A stretch of DNA of 64,000 nt from Microbacterium faecale (lineage in GTDB: Bacteria > Actinomycetota > Actinomycetes > Actinomycetales > Microbacteriaceae), in contig NZ_BMHO01000001.1 of NCBI RefSeq assembly GCF_014640975.1, positions 2,614,166 to 2,678,165 on the forward strand, read 5' to 3'. Position 1 is the stretch's first letter, and the number at the start of each line of letters is the position of its first letter. Under the pieces are notes generated by a model that saw only the letters and a program-made list of their open reading frames with translations, searched no databases and had not been told where the DNA came from. Positions 17,433 to 26,790 of the stretch are shown here, in pieces. The position numbers and the translations under genes were made by a program.

Positions 17433-18278
17433 TTGTCGACCCGCTACGCTGATGCCGTGCGAACCGGACGAGAAGGCGCAGCGGCACACTCGCACCGAGC
17501 GCGCCCCGGTCTGCTCCTCGCTACCTGGATCGTCTTGCTGGCGCTGTTCGCGGCGCTGGCCCCGATCGCGCAGGCTGCGCTGCGTATCCCCTTCGAGCTG
17601 ATCTCGTTCGTGATGCTCGCTCCGGCGTTCGCGAGCCTCGTGGTGGTCGTTCGACCGTCGTGGATGCCACCGTGGTGGTCGCCGGTGCGAGCGTTGCGCG
17701 TCGCGGCAGCGACAGTCGCCGCGTGCGTCGCGGTGATCGTGTTCATCGTGACGCTGGCCGCACTCACCGACCGAGTTCCCTCGTGGGATGCGCCGGGGAT
17801 CGCGTCCCCGCTCTGGGCGTTCCTCCCGCTCCAAGCGCTCGGCGTCCTGAGCGAGGAACTCGGCTGGCGCGGCGTCGTGCAGCGCGCCGGCGAGCGCCTC
17901 GCTCCGCCGATCGTCGTCGCCACGATCGCGGGCTTCCTCTTCGGCGCGACGCACCTCGGTTACTGGTCTCTGGGGCCGATCCCGCTCCTGACGTTCGCGG
18001 TCACCGCGACGCTCATGAGTCTCGCCATCTTCACGCTGTTCGACGGATCCGTCTGGCAGCGCATGCTGCCCGCAGTCGTGATTCATCTCGGCGTGAACCT
18101 CGGCATCGCGAGCCTCGCCGCGCCCGACGAGCCGCTCGCCACCACCCTCCCCGCTCTCGTCGCCGCCATGGCGATGCTCGCGGTGGCGGTGATCGTGAGG
18201 GCCCTCGCCCCCTGGCGTCGACGGATGTCGGCGCGAGCGATGGACGGGTCTCCGCGCGACCCCTCCTCACCTGCGTAG
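17433..18278 (+). CDS. CPBP-family intramembrane metalloprotease
   Basis: This 281-residue protein has about eight membrane helices and the CPBP (Rce1-like) motifs EELGWRG in the fourth or fifth helix, FGATHLGYW and HLGVNLG. The two Glu and two His residues would coordinate the catalytic metal in the membrane. A TTG at 17433 gives the longest plausible start; later GTG codons are possible. Members act in protein processing or bacteriocin self-immunity. No bacteriocin gene is seen nearby. Confidence 0.87.
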   Translation: MSTRYADAVRTGREGAAAHSHRARPGLLLATWIVLLALFAALAPIAQAALRIPFELISFVMLAPAFASLVVVVRPSWMPPWWSPVRALRVAAATVAACVAVIVFIVTLAALTDRVPSWDAPGIASPLWAFLPLQALGVLSEELGWRGVVQRAGERLAPPIVVATIAGFLFGATHLGYWSLGPIPLLTFAVTATLMSLAIFTLFDGSVWQRMLPAVVIHLGVNLGIASLAAPDEPLATTLPALVAAMAMLAVAVIVRALAPWRRRMSARAMDGSPRDPSSPA

Positions 18279-18388
18279 CAGAGGCCACGGCCGCGCCTCG
18301 CTTTTCTCTTGGAGGGCGCCCTCCTTCAGCTCAGAAAAATCCGCATCAACCCGCGCCGGTTCACCACAAGTGCACCTACCGTGGAGTG

Positions 18389-19057
18389 ATGGCACGACGA
18401 GCGGCCGCGGCGACCATCGCGGTTTCGTGCTGCCTCGCGGTGGCCGGGTGCAGCACTCCGCCGCCACGCGAGGATCCTCCGGAGATGGCGGATCCCGAAC
18501 CTGACGCGATTCGCATGGCGGCCGTCGGCGATTCGATCACCGATGGCGACAGTCGAGACTTCGCGGGCGGCGTTCCGGGGCCGCAATCGTGGGTCAGTTA
18601 CGCGGTCGGACCGGAGGTGGACTTCGTCGGCGGCTGGGCCGAATGGGGTGCCTCGGCGGAGGCGATGGCGCAGGGCGTGACGGGGCCGTTCGACGCGGAC
18701 GTGCTTGTCATCCTCGCGGGGACGAACGATGCGGCATGGACGCCGCACGAAGAGGTCGGCAGGCACCTTGCCGACATCACCGAAACCGCGGAGATCGACG
18801 AGGTCGTGCTCTCGTCGATTCCCCCCAATGCCTTCTCTCTTGGCGGCGCCGCCGAGCTGAATTCCTCCCTCGAAGACCTCGCGCACCAGCAGGACTGGGT
18901 ATGGGTGGATTCCGCGGCCGACCTCCGCGACGGCGACGGATACGCGGACGAGATGAGCTACGACGGGATCCATCCCACCGAAGCGGGCGCGCGCGTGATT
19001 GGGGAGGCGATCGGCGAGGCCGTGCGTGATTCCGCCGCGTCCCGGAACGCCGACTGA
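18389..19057 (+). CDS. SGNH/GDSL-family hydrolase, lipoprotein
   Basis: A signal peptide ends in the lipobox LAVAGC (Cys about residue 21), so the protein is a cell-surface lipoprotein. The mature part has SGNH block I (AVGDSITDG), block III (LAGTND) and block V (DGIHPTEAG), giving the Ser, Asn, Asp and His of the catalytic set. It is expected to hydrolyse an ester on a lipid or polysaccharide. The ATG at 18389 directly precedes the Arg-rich start of the signal peptide. Confidence 0.88.
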   Translation: MARRAAAATIAVSCCLAVAGCSTPPPREDPPEMADPEPDAIRMAAVGDSITDGDSRDFAGGVPGPQSWVSYAVGPEVDFVGGWAEWGASAEAMAQGVTGPFDADVLVILAGTNDAAWTPHEEVGRHLADITETAEIDEVVLSSIPPNAFSLGGAAELNSSLEDLAHQQDWVWVDSAADLRDGDGYADEMSYDGIHPTEAGARVIGEAIGEAVRDSAASRNAD

Positions 19058-19075
19058 CCCGGTCATTCGTCGTGT

Positions 19076-20020
19076 TCACAGGTCCAGAACGAGACGCCCT
19101 CCGCGGCAACGGGAGACGCAGATCATCATCGTGTCACCGAACTCTCGTTCGAGGTCGCTCAGCACCGCATCACGATGTTCAGGCTCCCCCTCGAAGACGA
19201 CGGTCTCGCAGGTGCCGCAGGTGCCCTCCTCGCAGGACGACTCGATTTCCACACCGGCCTCGCGAACGACGGAAAGGATCGAACGCCCCGCCGGAACCGG
19301 CAGCACCTCCCCTGTTGTGTCGAGTTCGACCTCGAACTCCACGTCCGACTCCGTGACCTCGATCGGTGTGAATCGCTCGACACGCACTCCGTCGTATGCG
19401 CGCTCCCGTGCATGCTCGACAGCGGCATCGAGCATACGCGTCGGACCGCAGCAGTACACCGCCGTCGCGTCGTCGCATCGGCCTAGCAGCTCGACCAGAT
19501 CCAGTCGACGCCCCTCGTCTGACGGGTACAGTCGCACCCGATCACCGTATGCATCCGCGAGATCGGCGGCGAACGGCATCGAACGCTGTGAGCCGCCGCA
19601 GTACGCGAGTTCCCACTCCCGCCCCTGCGCTTGGGCCACCGCGATCATCGGCAGGATCGGCGTGATGCCGATGCCGCCGGCGATGAACACGTATCTCTCG
19701 GCGTCATCCAGGGCGAAGTGGTTGCGCGGCACACTGATCTGCACGCCATCGCCTGCGCGCAGGCGATCGTGAATGAGGGCGGAGCCGCCGCGTCCATCCG
19801 CCTCGCGTCGCACGGCGATCTCGTATGACGACAGGTCAGTCGGATCCCCGCAGAGGGAGAACTGCCGAAGCAGATCCCCGGGCAGGGCCACGTCGATGTG
19901 CGCGCCCGGCTCCCACGCGGGGAGCGGATCGCCGCTCGCGCACTGCAATCGGACGCGTACCGCGTCGTCCGCGATCGACTCCTTGCACTCGACCACGACG
20001 TCGATCCGGTCTGCGCTCAT
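19076..20020 (-). CDS. PDR/VanB-family oxidoreductase (FMN-NAD(P)H-[2Fe-2S] reductase)
   Basis: The 314-residue protein has an FMN-binding barrel (FSLCGDP at about residues 54-60) and an NAD-binding domain (FIAGGIGITPILPMI, then CCGPTRML). It ends in a plant-type ferredoxin domain with CEEGTCGTC and a late MICVSRC, the four Cys ligands of a [2Fe-2S] cluster. Enzymes of this type pass electrons from NAD(P)H to Rieske oxygenases such as vanillate demethylase. Its ATG overlaps the stop of the ATPase gene upstream (ATGA), making it the last gene of the catabolic operon. Confidence 0.92.
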   Translation of the reverse strand: MSADRIDVVVECKESIADDAVRVRLQCASGDPLPAWEPGAHIDVALPGDLLRQFSLCGDPTDLSSYEIAVRREADGRGGSALIHDRLRAGDGVQISVPRNHFALDDAERYVFIAGGIGITPILPMIAVAQAQGREWELAYCGGSQRSMPFAADLADAYGDRVRLYPSDEGRRLDLVELLGRCDDATAVYCCGPTRMLDAAVEHARERAYDGVRVERFTPIEVTESDVEFEVELDTTGEVLPVPAGRSILSVVREAGVEIESSCEEGTCGTCETVVFEGEPEHRDAVLSDLEREFGDTMMICVSRCRGGRLVLDL

Positions 20021-21033
20021 CGTGACGCCCCTTCCGTGGCTGTGTCGTCGTGTGCGGCCCCGACAAGCGGGAAATGACACGCGACCGTACGAGCGTCTCC
20101 GTTCGTCTCGGACACGGGGCCAAGCTCCGGCTCCTCGACCGCGCATCGCGGCTGCGCCATCGGACAACGCGTGCGGAAGCGGCATCCGCTCGGCGGGTCG
20201 AGCGGCGACGGCAGTTCTCCCGAGAGACGCGTGTCTCTGATCGGCGCGCGAGGATCCGGATCCGGCACGGAATCGACCAGCGCTCGCGTATACGGATGCG
20301 CGGGCGCGCGATAGACCTCATCGGCGTCACCCATCTCGACGATCCGTCCGAGATACATCACGGCGACGCGGTCGCTGACGTTGCGGACCACGGAGAGATC
20401 GTGCGCGATGAACAGCATCGCGAGATTGCGGGTGCTGCGCATGTCCTCGAGCACGTTGAGCACCTGCGCCTGGACGGAGACATCGAGCGCGGACACCGGT
20501 TCATCACAGATGAGCAGCTCGGGCTCGAGCACCATCGCGCGAGCGATCGCGATGCGCTGGCACTGTCCACCCGAAAATTCTCCGGGCCGCCGCTCGCCCA
20601 TGCGCTCCGGGTCGAGACCGACCTCGCGCATCACCTGCTCCACGCGCCGGCGCGTCTCGGCCACGGAGACCCCGCGAATCGCGAGGCCCTCGGCGATGAC
20701 ATCCTTGACCCGGCGGCGCGGATTCAGCGCAGAGATCGGATCCTGGAAGATCATCTGCATGCGACGCAGCACCTTCCGCATGCGGCGCGGTGAGGCTCCG
20801 ACCGTCTCCTCGCCATCAAACCTCACGGAGCCCGCGGTCGGACCGGGCAAGTGCACCAGTGAACGCGCGAGCGTCGACTTGCCGCACCCCGACTCCCCCA
20901 CGAGTCCAAGGGTCTCTCCGCGCCGGACGTCGAAGCTCACGTCGGCGACAGCGGACACGACGCCACCGGGCACCTTGAAGCTTTGGCGCAACTGCTCGAC
21001 TTCCAGCAGCGGACGTTCTGCTGTCGGTGTCAT
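20017..21033 (-). CDS. Peptide/nickel-type ABC importer ATP-binding protein (DppF/OppF-like)
   Basis: It has Walker A GESGCGKST, the signature FSGGQCQRIAIARAM (Cys replaces the usual Arg in GGQRQ), Walker B LLICDEPVSALDVS, and the C-terminal oligopeptide-transporter extension with GCRFRTRCP. The start at 21033 (MTPTAERP) leaves eight bases after the stop of the preceding ATPase; a longer reading from 21093 would overlap it. It is the second ATPase of the five-gene importer. Confidence 0.92.
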   Translation of the reverse strand: MTPTAERPLLEVEQLRQSFKVPGGVVSAVADVSFDVRRGETLGLVGESGCGKSTLARSLVHLPGPTAGSVRFDGEETVGASPRRMRKVLRRMQMIFQDPISALNPRRRVKDVIAEGLAIRGVSVAETRRRVEQVMREVGLDPERMGERRPGEFSGGQCQRIAIARAMVLEPELLICDEPVSALDVSVQAQVLNVLEDMRSTRNLAMLFIAHDLSVVRNVSDRVAVMYLGRIVEMGDADEVYRAPAHPYTRALVDSVPDPDPRAPIRDTRLSGELPSPLDPPSGCRFRTRCPMAQPRCAVEEPELGPVSETNGDARTVACHFPLVGAAHDDTATEGASR

Positions 21034-21041
21034 GACCGCGT

Positions 21042-22115
21042 TCACTCCGTTCGTCCTTCGGGATCGCCAGCACTCGTCACGGGCAGGAAACACGCGTACT
21101 CGTGCTCAGTCGCGGCTCCCACCACAAGGGACGGGACCTGCTCGTGGCAGCGATCCATCACGGCCGGGCAACGCGGCGCGAACCGGCAGCCCGCCATTTC
21201 CGCGGACGGGTCCGGTGGGACGCCGGGGATCGCGCGCAGACGGCTGTGCCGGGGCTGATTCATCCGCGGTACCGCCTCAAGCAGCGCCCTCGTGTACGGA
21301 TGCTGATGGCGTGCGAACAGCGTCGGCGTGGTCGCACGCTCCATGACGCGGCCGCCGTACATCACGATCAGCTCGTCGGTGCGACCGGCGAGAACGCCGA
21401 TGTCGTGACTGACCATGATCATGGCCATGTTCCGCTCCCGCTGGATCTCTTGGAGCAGGTCGAGGATCTGCTTCTGCACGGTCACGTCCAGCGCAGTGGT
21501 CGCCTCGTCTGCGATCAGCAGGTCAGGGTCGCACGCGAGGGCGACGGCAATCGTCACACGCTGCCGCATCCCGCCCGACAGCTGGTGCGGGTATTGACGC
21601 AAGCGCTTCTTCGCCTCCGGGATGCCCACGAGCTCGAGGAGTTCGAGTGCACGGGCCGTCGCGTCAGCTCGGCTCATTCCAAGACGCCGACGCGGAGCCT
21701 CCGTCATCTGTCGCGCGATCGGCACGACGGGGTTGAGAGCGGTCATCGGATCCTGGAACACCATCGCGATGTCGCGTCCGAGATGACGACGCAGCTCCTC
21801 GTGCGACAGCGACAGGAGATCGTCCCCACCGAACCGCACGCTGCCGCCCCGGATCGCGTCACGCGGCGTGAGGCCCATGATGCTGCGCACCAGCATGCTC
21901 TTGCCGGATCCCGACTCGCCGGCGATGCCGACCGTTTGACCGCGGTGCACCTGGAAGCTCACGCCGTCGACGGCCTTCGCGAGACCGCGAGACGTCGGCA
22001 GGTGGCAGGTCAGGTCTCGGACATCAAGGACGGGCTCAGCATCGCTGGCTGGCAGCACGGCATCGGTGACGGTGCTGTCGGAGACAGAACGGGTGAAACG
22101 GCGCATCCGACGCAC
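21042..22115 (-). CDS. Peptide/nickel-type ABC importer ATP-binding protein (DppD/OppD-like)
   Basis: The 357-residue ATPase carries Walker A GESGSGKS, the signature [15 protein letters not shown], Walker [15 protein letters not shown] and the C-terminal oligopeptide/dipeptide domain with CRFAPRCP. An AGGAGG ribosome site lies seven bases before the ATG at 22115. It follows the DppC-like permease by six bases and pairs with the DppF-like ATPase. Confidence 0.93.
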   Translation of the reverse strand: MRRMRRFTRSVSDSTVTDAVLPASDAEPVLDVRDLTCHLPTSRGLAKAVDGVSFQVHRGQTVGIAGESGSGKSMLVRSIMGLTPRDAIRGGSVRFGGDDLLSLSHEELRRHLGRDIAMVFQDPMTALNPVVPIARQMTEAPRRRLGMSRADATARALELLELVGIPEAKKRLRQYPHQLSGGMRQRVTIAVALACDPDLLIADEATTALDVTVQKQILDLLQEIQRERNMAMIMVSHDIGVLAGRTDELIVMYGGRVMERATTPTLFARHQHPYTRALLEAVPRMNQPRHSRLRAIPGVPPDPSAEMAGCRFAPRCPAVMDRCHEQVPSLVVGAATEHEYACFLPVTSAGDPEGRTE

Positions 22116-22121
22116 CTCCTT

Positions 22122-23006
22122 TCAGAGCTGAGATTGTCCGACGTCGAAGCGACGACGCAGATGGTCGCCGACGGCGTTCAGCGCGTAGACGGTGGCGAAC
22201 AGGAACAAGACCGGAACGAGGACGAGGTGAGGGTGCGTCGCGAACCGCGCTTCGCTCTCCGCTGCCATGCCGCCCCAGCTCGGGCTCGGCAACGGGATCC
22301 CGTAGCCGAGATAGCTCACGGATCCTTCGATGACGATCATGAGCGCCATCACGACGATCGCGAACGAGACCAGGCTCATGACGGTGTTCGGAAGGATCTC
22401 GCGAAACAGCACGCGAGCATGTCCGGCTCCCAGTGCACGCGCCGCGGAGACGAACTCGCGATTCGCCTGCGCGAGCACGGCACCCTTCGTCATGCGGGCG
22501 AAGGCGGGCACCATGAGGACGGCGAGGCTGATGGTGAGTGTCGAGAGGCTCGGCCGCACGACCGCGGCCATGGCGACGAGGAACAGCAGAGCGGGGAACG
22601 CCTGGACCACCTCGGCGAGGATGTCGACGAGCGCCTCGATGATGCCGCGGAAGTATCCGGCCACGAGGCCGAGTAGGCCCCCGAGAACCACGCCGATCAC
22701 CGAGGCGATCGTGCCGACGACGAGTGAGGTCCGCGCACCGTAGATCACGCGCGAGAACACTGAGCGGCCGATCTCATCCGTCCCAAACGGTTCGGTCAGA
22801 CCCGGCGGTTGGAGCGGCGCGCCGACCATGCGGTCGTACGGCGCGATGGGCAGTACATCCGCGCCCGCCGCGAGCAGCACGAGCACGGTGAGCCAGCCGG
22901 CGCCGATCCAGAAGCTGACCTGCGCGCCGCGGGAGACGCGGCGGCCCGTGACGATGGGTCGCGTCTTCGGCGTGCGCGGTGCTTTTCGTTCGGCGGCGAC
23001 GCTCAT
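22122..23006 (-). CDS. Peptide/nickel-type ABC importer permease (DppC/OppC-like)
   Basis: The 294-residue protein has an N-terminal helix and a loop with PLQPPGLTEPFGTDEIGRSV, the DppC hallmark. Five more helices follow, with the EAA-type motif AARALGAGHARVLFREILPN, which contacts the ATPase. Its ATG overlaps the stop of the DppB-like gene by four bases. Confidence 0.93.
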   Translation of the reverse strand: MSVAAERKAPRTPKTRPIVTGRRVSRGAQVSFWIGAGWLTVLVLLAAGADVLPIAPYDRMVGAPLQPPGLTEPFGTDEIGRSVFSRVIYGARTSLVVGTIASVIGVVLGGLLGLVAGYFRGIIEALVDILAEVVQAFPALLFLVAMAAVVRPSLSTLTISLAVLMVPAFARMTKGAVLAQANREFVSAARALGAGHARVLFREILPNTVMSLVSFAIVVMALMIVIEGSVSYLGYGIPLPSPSWGGMAAESEARFATHPHLVLVPVLFLFATVYALNAVGDHLRRRFDVGQSQL

Positions 23007-23956
23007 GCGCTCCTCCTCACCCTGATGCGCGGATCGATCAACGAGTACCCGAGATCGACCGCGATGTTGATGACGACATAGATGAGGGCCATCACGACGA
23101 CGATCCCCTGGATCATCGGGATGTCACGTGAGGGCACCGACTGCAGCAGGAGCGTGCCCAGGCCGGGAAGGGCGAAGAGCGCCTCGACGATGAGTGCGCC
23201 CCCGAGCAGTCGGCCGAGCGACAACCCCATCACGGTCGTCAGCGAGAACATCGAGGGACGCAGCACGTGGCGTGCGAGGATGTATCGCTTGTCGAGTCCG
23301 CGCGAGCGCGCGAAGAGAACGAAGGTCTCGTTGAGCGTCGAGATCACGTCGGTGCGCAGCAGTCGGTAGTAGACAGCCGCTTCCATGAGGGCGAGCGCGA
23401 CGGCGGGGAGGATCGCGAAACGCAGGTTGCCGAGCGGGTCCTCGCCGAGCGGGACCCAGCCATTCACCGGCAGGATCCGGAGTTGGAGGCCGAAGATGTA
23501 GATGAGGATCACGGCGGCCGCGAACGAGGGCAGTGAGAGCAGCCCCGACGACGTCGCGGTCGCGACCCGGTCGAGGCGACCGCCCACGTTCGCACCGCTG
23601 AAGAGCGCGGTCGGCACCGCGAGCGCCGCGGCGATGATGATCGCCATGAGTGCGATCTGGAAGGTCACGGGGAAACGCTGCGCGATCGCCTCGGAGACGG
23701 GGATCCCCATGCGCAGCGATTCTCCGAGATCGCCCTGCACGGCCGCGCCGATCCATTCGACGTACCGCACGGGGAACGGCTGGTCGAGGCCGAGGCGCCG
23801 GGTGAGCTCCCTCACCTGCTCGGGCGAAGCGTCGTCGCCGAGCATCGCGAGCGCGGGTGATCCCGGCATCAGGTCGAGAGCGGCTGTCGCGAGCAGCGTG
23901 ATCAGCAACAGCACCGGCACGAGCCGGAGAAGACGGATTCCGATCTGACGCAGCAT
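23003..23956 (-). CDS. Peptide/nickel-type ABC importer permease (DppB/OppB-like)
   Basis: The protein begins MLRQIGIRLLRLVPVLLLI at 23956 and has six helices, the DppB motif PGSPALAMLG in the first loop and the EAA-type motif FARSRGLDKRYILARHVLRP. A longer reading from 24046 would overlap the substrate-binding gene and adds a Pro/Arg-rich stretch, so it is rejected. It forms the membrane channel with the DppC-like protein. Confidence 0.92.
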   Translation of the reverse strand: MLRQIGIRLLRLVPVLLLITLLATAALDLMPGSPALAMLGDDASPEQVRELTRRLGLDQPFPVRYVEWIGAAVQGDLGESLRMGIPVSEAIAQRFPVTFQIALMAIIIAAALAVPTALFSGANVGGRLDRVATATSSGLLSLPSFAAAVILIYIFGLQLRILPVNGWVPLGEDPLGNLRFAILPAVALALMEAAVYYRLLRTDVISTLNETFVLFARSRGLDKRYILARHVLRPSMFSLTTVMGLSLGRLLGGALIVEALFALPGLGTLLLQSVPSRDIPMIQGIVVVMALIYVVINIAVDLGYSLIDPRIRVRRSA

Positions 23957-24042
23957 TGCGACGCGCTTTCTGTCGAGGGGCGGGCGGGGACGAGGGTCAC
24001 CGTGCCGCGGTGCCGGCCGACACGCGGCCGGCACCGCGAGGG

Positions 24043-25653
24043 TCACTCACGGAAGCCGAGTTCGCTCCACACGAGCGTTCCTCTGCTGTTGACGACGAGT
24101 CCGGTGATCTCGTCTGTCATGACCGAGTCGATCCGCGGCTGGAAGGTGAACAGGCCCGGCAGATCCGCCATGAACCGCTCCTGCACGATCCGGTACTGCT
24201 CGGCGCGCTCATCCGGGTCCGTCGTCGCGCGTGCGGCGTCGAGCGCGGCGTCGACGTCGGCGTTCGAGTACCCGGGTGTGTTCGACGAGCCGTCCGTGAT
24301 GAGCAGGTTGTACAGCGCGGGCTCCGGATCCGGGTAGCGGTAAGCGCCGGGGTACGGGCTCATGTCGAAGTCGCGGTTCATGAACACACGCTCGCGCGCC
24401 GCCGGCAGGTCGATCGTGTCGATCGTGACGGAGACGTTCTCGAACTCGCTGAGCTGGCTCTGGATGTACTGCGCCTGGCGCGCGTTCACGTCGCCCGCGA
24501 CGTTGACGTAGTCGAACTCGACGGGTGTTCCCTCGTCAGCGAGCTCGTCGAACAGCTCCTGTGCCCGCTCGGCGTCCGGTTCAGGGAACGTCAGATCCTC
24601 TGCGTAGAACGGTGACGTCTCCGTGAACAGCGTCTCGATCGCACGCGCGCTCGGTGAGCCCTGCGCGACCTCGGCGAGCCCCGTCCGGTCGATGGCGCGG
24701 TAGATCGCCTCTCGGGCCCGAACGTCGTCGAACGGTGCGCGCTGGTTGTTGAGGTAGATCCAGCCGCCACCGTTCACGTCGATGGAGGCGACGTTGAGCC
24801 CGGCGTTCTCGGCCTGGTCGATCAGCGCGAGGTCGGAGCTCGCGCTCGGCGTCTGCATGTCGGCCTGTCCCGTGGAGATCGCGTTGACGCGCTGGGCGGC
24901 GTCGCTCACGAGCTCCATGCGGACGGAATCGAGGTGCGGCTTGCCCTCCTGCCAGTAGTTCGGGTTCTTGACGTAGACCTCGTGGGAGTCGCGCACCCAC
25001 TCGTCGAGCATGTACGGTCCCGCACCGACCGGATCCTCTGCGAATCCCTCCGGGTCCTCTTCCATAGCGGTCGGCGACACGATGTACGGCAGCGAGTCGG
25101 CGATGAGCTTGTCGAGATGCATCGTCGCCTCGGGCGTCGTAATCTCCAGGGTCAGCGGGTCGACGACGTCCATCGTCCAGGTGTCGACCGTGCGGCCGAT
25201 CGCTTGGACGCCGACCTCGACGATGTGCTCGTACGTGTACTTGACGGCATCTGCGTCGTAGGCGGTGCCGTCGCTGAACTCGATGCCGTCGCGGAGCGTG
25301 AGCGTCCAGACCGTGCCGTCGTCGTTCGGCGTCAGGCTCTCGGCGACGTGAGGAATGGCCTCGCCCGTCGCCGGGTCGAGATACAGGAGGTGGTCGAAGA
25401 CGGCGGCGTTGCGCGCTCCGTCTCCCGTGCTCGCCATCGTGTTGTCGACGGCGGGATCGAAGCTGCGCGCGGGGATCTCAATGAGCACGGTGAGGTCGCC
25501 GCCGGCGGTTGCCTCCGCCGAGACGTCGACCTCCTCCTTCTCGGCGACGGGCTGCTGCGCGCACCCCGTCGCAACGAGCGCGAGGGCCGCCGCGAGCGAT
25601 GTGAAGCCCAGTGCGGGACGTAAACGGGCGACTTTGCCGGCCTGTTCGGACAT
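24043..25653 (-). CDS. ABC importer substrate-binding lipoprotein (SBP_bac_5 / DppA-like)
   Basis: The start at 25653 (MSEQAGK) follows AGGAGA by five bases. A signal peptide ends in the lipobox LVATGC, so the protein is anchored outside the membrane. The mature part has the family-5 opening LIEIPARSFDPA and the later LRDGIEFSDGTAYDADAVKY. At 536 residues it has the full length of the family. These proteins bind peptides, nickel complexes or other small molecules; the operon context suggests a small organic compound. Confidence 0.93.
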   Translation of the reverse strand: MSEQAGKVARLRPALGFTSLAAALALVATGCAQQPVAEKEEVDVSAEATAGGDLTVLIEIPARSFDPAVDNTMASTGDGARNAAVFDHLLYLDPATGEAIPHVAESLTPNDDGTVWTLTLRDGIEFSDGTAYDADAVKYTYEHIVEVGVQAIGRTVDTWTMDVVDPLTLEITTPEATMHLDKLIADSLPYIVSPTAMEEDPEGFAEDPVGAGPYMLDEWVRDSHEVYVKNPNYWQEGKPHLDSVRMELVSDAAQRVNAISTGQADMQTPSASSDLALIDQAENAGLNVASIDVNGGGWIYLNNQRAPFDDVRAREAIYRAIDRTGLAEVAQGSPSARAIETLFTETSPFYAEDLTFPEPDAERAQELFDELADEGTPVEFDYVNVAGDVNARQAQYIQSQLSEFENVSVTIDTIDLPAARERVFMNRDFDMSPYPGAYRYPDPEPALYNLLITDGSSNTPGYSNADVDAALDAARATTDPDERAEQYRIVQERFMADLPGLFTFQPRIDSVMTDEITGLVVNSRGTLVWSELGFRE

Positions 25654-25866
25654 CTGTCTCTCCTTGTGTGTGCCCGGGATCCACTCGATCCGCAATCCCG
25701 GGAAGGGCGGTCCGTGCGAGACGACCCATCTGGCTTCATTGCTTCGGATGTGACGCGTCGCTGCGCCGCCTGAGTCGCGTGGTGCTTCGAGTCTGGCCGT
25801 TCAGGTCCGTAGAAGTAAAACAACAATAATTTGCCTCGAAACACGGTTCAGCTTCATTAACGCCGC

Positions 25867-26790
25867 TTACGACGAGGCCGGTGACGTCGCGATCAGGCTC
25901 GCCACGTGCGGCCCGAACGCGTCGAACGCGGTGCCGAGGTGAGCGGTGATCGTAAAGTGGTTCGCGTCACGCACCCAGGCCACAGGAGGCGCCGCCCCAC
26001 GGCGCGCAACGCGCTCGGCGACGATCCACGCGAATTGCTCCTGCGCGTCGAGCGGATCCCATTCGGCCACGGCGTAGAGAATCGGCAACGGGCTCTCGGC
26101 GAGCGCGATGCCGGGGTCGATCGACGCGAGCAGCTCCGGATCGTCACCGAAGTAGGGCGCCATGCGCTGTCGGTCGAAACGGGTGAGGGCGTACGCGCCG
26201 CCCACCATGCTGGCACTGGAGACGCCGCCGCCGTCGGCGACGTGGAAGCGCTCGTGCACGAGGTAGCACGCTACGTGCACGGCTCCCGACGACGCACCCA
26301 TCAGGTGCACGCGGAGCGGGTCCCCGCCCCACGCGCCGACGTTCTCACGGATCCATGCAACGATGCTCGCGACGTCTTCCGCACCCGCCGGCCAGGGGTG
26401 ATCAGGAGCTAGGCGATGATTCGCCGTGACTCCGACCATGCCGTGCCGCGCCGCCCACAGCGCCACGTTGTCATGGAAGGGAGAGCCGGCGCGGTGCTTG
26501 TCGCCGCCGACGAAACTGCCACCGTGGAGGAATACGACGACGGGGCGTGGCTCGGCGGTGGGATCCGCGGGGGCGAACACGTCGAGCCGGTGACGTTCGT
26601 CCGACCCATAGGCGCGATCGCGCTCGACCCGCACGCCGACGTACGGCTCGGAGTCGTGGAACGGCGCCATGAGCGCATTCGACTGCTGGAGCGTCGCGAT
26701 CGTCACGTCCCGCCCGATCTCACGCAGCCCCGTGCGCACGTGCTCCGGCGCGCGGCGGGCGGAGGCGTTCAGTCCATCGCCGGAACCCAT
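25867..26790 (-). CDS. Alpha/beta hydrolase (hormone-sensitive-lipase/kynurenine-formamidase-like)
   Basis: The 307-residue protein has the oxyanion motif VVVFLHGGSF, the nucleophile elbow GASSGA (Ser in GxSxG), a likely acid in AEWDPLDA and the His of DANHF. It could cleave an ester or amide, in line with two amidohydrolases just upstream in the operon. The ATG at 26790 lies inside the end of the upstream gene (22-base overlap), indicating coupled translation. A longer reading is only a shadow of that gene. Confidence 0.88.
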   Translation of the reverse strand: MGSGDGLNASARRAPEHVRTGLREIGRDVTIATLQQSNALMAPFHDSEPYVGVRVERDRAYGSDERHRLDVFAPADPTAEPRPVVVFLHGGSFVGGDKHRAGSPFHDNVALWAARHGMVGVTANHRLAPDHPWPAGAEDVASIVAWIRENVGAWGGDPLRVHLMGASSGAVHVACYLVHERFHVADGGGVSSASMVGGAYALTRFDRQRMAPYFGDDPELLASIDPGIALAESPLPILYAVAEWDPLDAQEQFAWIVAERVARRGAAPPVAWVRDANHFTITAHLGTAFDAFGPHVASLIATSPASS